Below are positions 5,379-6,710 of a stretch of DNA of 6,710 nucleotides, one piece after another. The notes below the pieces were generated by a model. That model worked only from the letters and a program-made list of their open reading frames with translations, was not told where the DNA came from and did no database searches. This stretch comes from JABMPU01 sp964457455 (GTDB lineage: Bacteria; Cloacimonadota; Cloacimonadia; Cloacimonadales; TCS61), in contig CAYWJN010000113.1 of the NCBI GenBank assembly GCA_964457455.1, positions 1 through 6,710 on the forward strand, read 5' to 3'. The position numbers were made by a program, and so were the translations under genes. The first letter of the stretch is position 1. Each line of letters opens with the position of its first letter.

Positions 5379-6674
5379 AAAACAATAGAAGTTAAAGATA
5401 TAAAAGATCATCTTAATGAAGAAGTTAAATTACACGGTTGGGTACGTAATTACCGCAAAGCCAGTAGTAAACTTCGTTTTGTGATTTTTCGTGATGGCAC
5501 TGGGGAATTACAGTGTGTTGCCTTCAAACCGGATATGGGTGAAGAAAATTTTGAAAAGGTAAAACAACTCACATTTGAGTCATCTTTAGAGGTAATCGGA
5601 ATTCCTAGAAAACATCCCAAATTTGAAGACAAATTTGAGTTCCATCTGAAAGATATCAACTTAATCAATTCTGCCATAGATTACCCGATAGGGAAGAAGG
5701 AGCACGGACCGGATTTTCTTTTATCTCAACGTCATCTCTGGCTGCGTTCGCGAAAACAGAACGCTATCATGAAAATCCGTCACACAGTTTATTTTGCTAT
5801 TTGTGAATATTTGAATAACAGTGGCTTTTACAGATTTGATTCACCGATATTTACACCAAATGCAAGTGAAGGAACAACCACTCTTTTCAAAGTTCCATAT
5901 TTCGATCTGGGTTCAGCATTTCTATCTCAATCCGGTCAATTATACCTGGAAGCTGGAATTATGAGTCTCGGTAGAGTCTATGATTTTGGACCTGTATTCC
6001 GAGCAGAAAAATCTAAAACGCGTAAACATCTTACGGAATTCTGGATGATGGATGCTGAAGCTGCTTTTGTGGAATATGAAGAAAACATGCAGATTCAGGA
6101 AGAGCTGATCCGATTTGTAATTCGCACGGTTATCGAGAAAAATAAAACGGAACTGGAAATACTGAAACGAGATGTGGAAAAATTGAAAAAAGCTAATGCA
6201 CCTTTTATTCGAATGACGCACCGAGAAGTGATAGATTTATTAAAAAGTAAAGGTGTGGATATTGATTATACTGATGATTTTGGAGCACCTGAAGAAGAAA
6301 AGATTACTGAGGATTCCGAGATTCCGATTTTTGTGGAAAAGTGGCCCAAAGAAATTAAATCTTTTTATATGAAGCGTGATCCGGAAAATCCCGATTTGGT
6401 GCTTGGTGCGGATTTGATCGCACCTGAGGAATTTGGAGAAATTATTGGTGGCTCCCAGCGTGAAGATAATTATGATATTCTGTTGAACAGGATTAAATCT
6501 GAAGGTTATGACCTTAAAGATTACCAGTGGTTTCTGGATTTGCGAAAATATGGCTCAGTTCCGCACAGCGGATTTGGAGTTGGCTTTGAACGGCTTGTTC
6601 AGTGGATGAGTGGTATCCGCCATATCCGCGAAGTTATACCCTTTCCGAGAATGATAAATAGGATAAATCCGTAA
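5376..6674 (+). CDS. asnS: Asparaginyl-tRNA synthetase (asparagine--tRNA ligase)
   Basis: This cytoplasmic class IIb synthetase charges tRNA-Asn with asparagine. The 432-residue length is normal for the bacterial enzyme. An N-terminal OB-fold anticodon-binding domain spans about 15-100 (VKLHGWVRNYR, then LRFVIFRDGTGELQCVAF). The catalytic core shows motif 1 around P157 (FDSPIFTPNASEGTTT), motif 2 at 208-226 (FRAEKSKTRKHLTEFWMMD, with R209), and motif 3 at 399-411 (GFGVGFERLVQWM, with R406), ending IREVIPFPR. SQSGQLYLEA at 184-193 and the IPFPR ending favour AsnRS over the related AspRS, which usually has QSPQ and a different tail. The presence of AsnRS suggests direct Asn-tRNA charging, though it does not exclude a GatCAB route. 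The gene is intact. It may be co-transcribed with the upstream oxidoreductase or have its own promoter; I found no convincing one in the repeat-filled gap. Confidence 0.95.
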   Translation: MKTIEVKDIKDHLNEEVKLHGWVRNYRKASSKLRFVIFRDGTGELQCVAFKPDMGEENFEKVKQLTFESSLEVIGIPRKHPKFEDKFEFHLKDINLINSAIDYPIGKKEHGPDFLLSQRHLWLRSRKQNAIMKIRHTVYFAICEYLNNSGFYRFDSPIFTPNASEGTTTLFKVPYFDLGSAFLSQSGQLYLEAGIMSLGRVYDFGPVFRAEKSKTRKHLTEFWMMDAEAAFVEYEENMQIQEELIRFVIRTVIEKNKTELEILKRDVEKLKKANAPFIRMTHREVIDLLKSKGVDIDYTDDFGAPEEEKITEDSEIPIFVEKWPKEIKSFYMKRDPENPDLVLGADLIAPEEFGEIIGGSQREDNYDILLNRIKSEGYDLKDYQWFLDLRKYGSVPHSGFGVGFERLVQWMSGIRHIREVIPFPRMINRINP

Positions 6675-6710
6675 CTCGGATGAACCGAGACCAAGAAAAT
6701 TCACCACCGA
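6675..6710 (+). other. Post-asnS hairpin, start of an intergenic segment
   Basis: CTCGG (6675-6679) and CCGAG (6685-6689) form a 5-base-pair stem with an ATGAA loop, beginning immediately after the asnS stop codon. The next bases, ACCAAGAAAATTC, contain no U tract, so this is not a standard terminator. The window ends before more can be seen. Confidence 0.3.

Noticed and set aside
5376..6674. Archaeal-type or non-discriminating aspartyl-tRNA synthetase
   Set aside because: The related enzyme was considered, but SQSGQLYLEA and the IPFPR ending, together with the 432-residue length, fit asparaginyl-tRNA synthetase better.
6675..6689. Terminator of asnS
   Set aside because: The stem is only five pairs and is followed by ACCAAGAAAATTC with no U tract.

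Overview
The window looks like housekeeping DNA from a low-GC, Gram-negative-type bacterium. Five complete genes and the tail of a sixth are packed on two strands. The AT-rich composition, canonical Shine-Dalgarno sites, a secreted PDZ-containing hydrolase, a sugar-nucleotide-type Gfo/Idh dehydrogenase and short intergenic repeats would fit a Cloacimonadota/Bacteroidota-like environmental lineage. That placement is an inference from style, not from a marker gene.

Layout. At the left edge, the last codons of a rightward gene end at 74. A leftward block is read from about 3800 down to 88. It holds gpmI (cofactor-independent phosphoglycerate mutase), a 133-residue single-pass membrane protein 29 bases downstream, and, after a 186-base repeat-bearing gap, a secreted alpha/beta-hydrolase fused to a PDZ domain. 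A 500-base non-coding stretch (3765-4264) separates this block from a rightward block, which holds a Gfo/Idh/MocA oxidoreductase and, 133 bases later, asparaginyl-tRNA synthetase with a GTG start. Both divergent lead genes have an exact TTGACA -35 box close to their starts. Everything between those two boxes is repeat-like.

How the genes relate. gpmI is glycolysis/gluconeogenesis and asnS is translation. The oxidoreductase most resembles enzymes acting on UDP-amino sugars for the cell envelope. The membrane protein and the hydrolase are predicted to act at or outside the inner membrane. No single pathway ties them together, and gpmI with the 133-residue protein is the only pair tightly enough spaced to call an operon with some confidence.

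What stands out is mostly non-coding: a ~250-base imperfect palindrome carrying a five-unit heptamer array near its tip (3893-4140), a small GC-rich hairpin bracketed by 7-base direct repeats (4144-4174), a two-copy hairpin repeat in front of asnS (5250-5350), and a GC-rich repeat mosaic between the 133-residue protein and the hydrolase (1652-1793). I see no CRISPR array, defence system, transposase, tRNA or rRNA. No complete novel system is evident. The hydrolase-PDZ fusion is the least ordinary protein.
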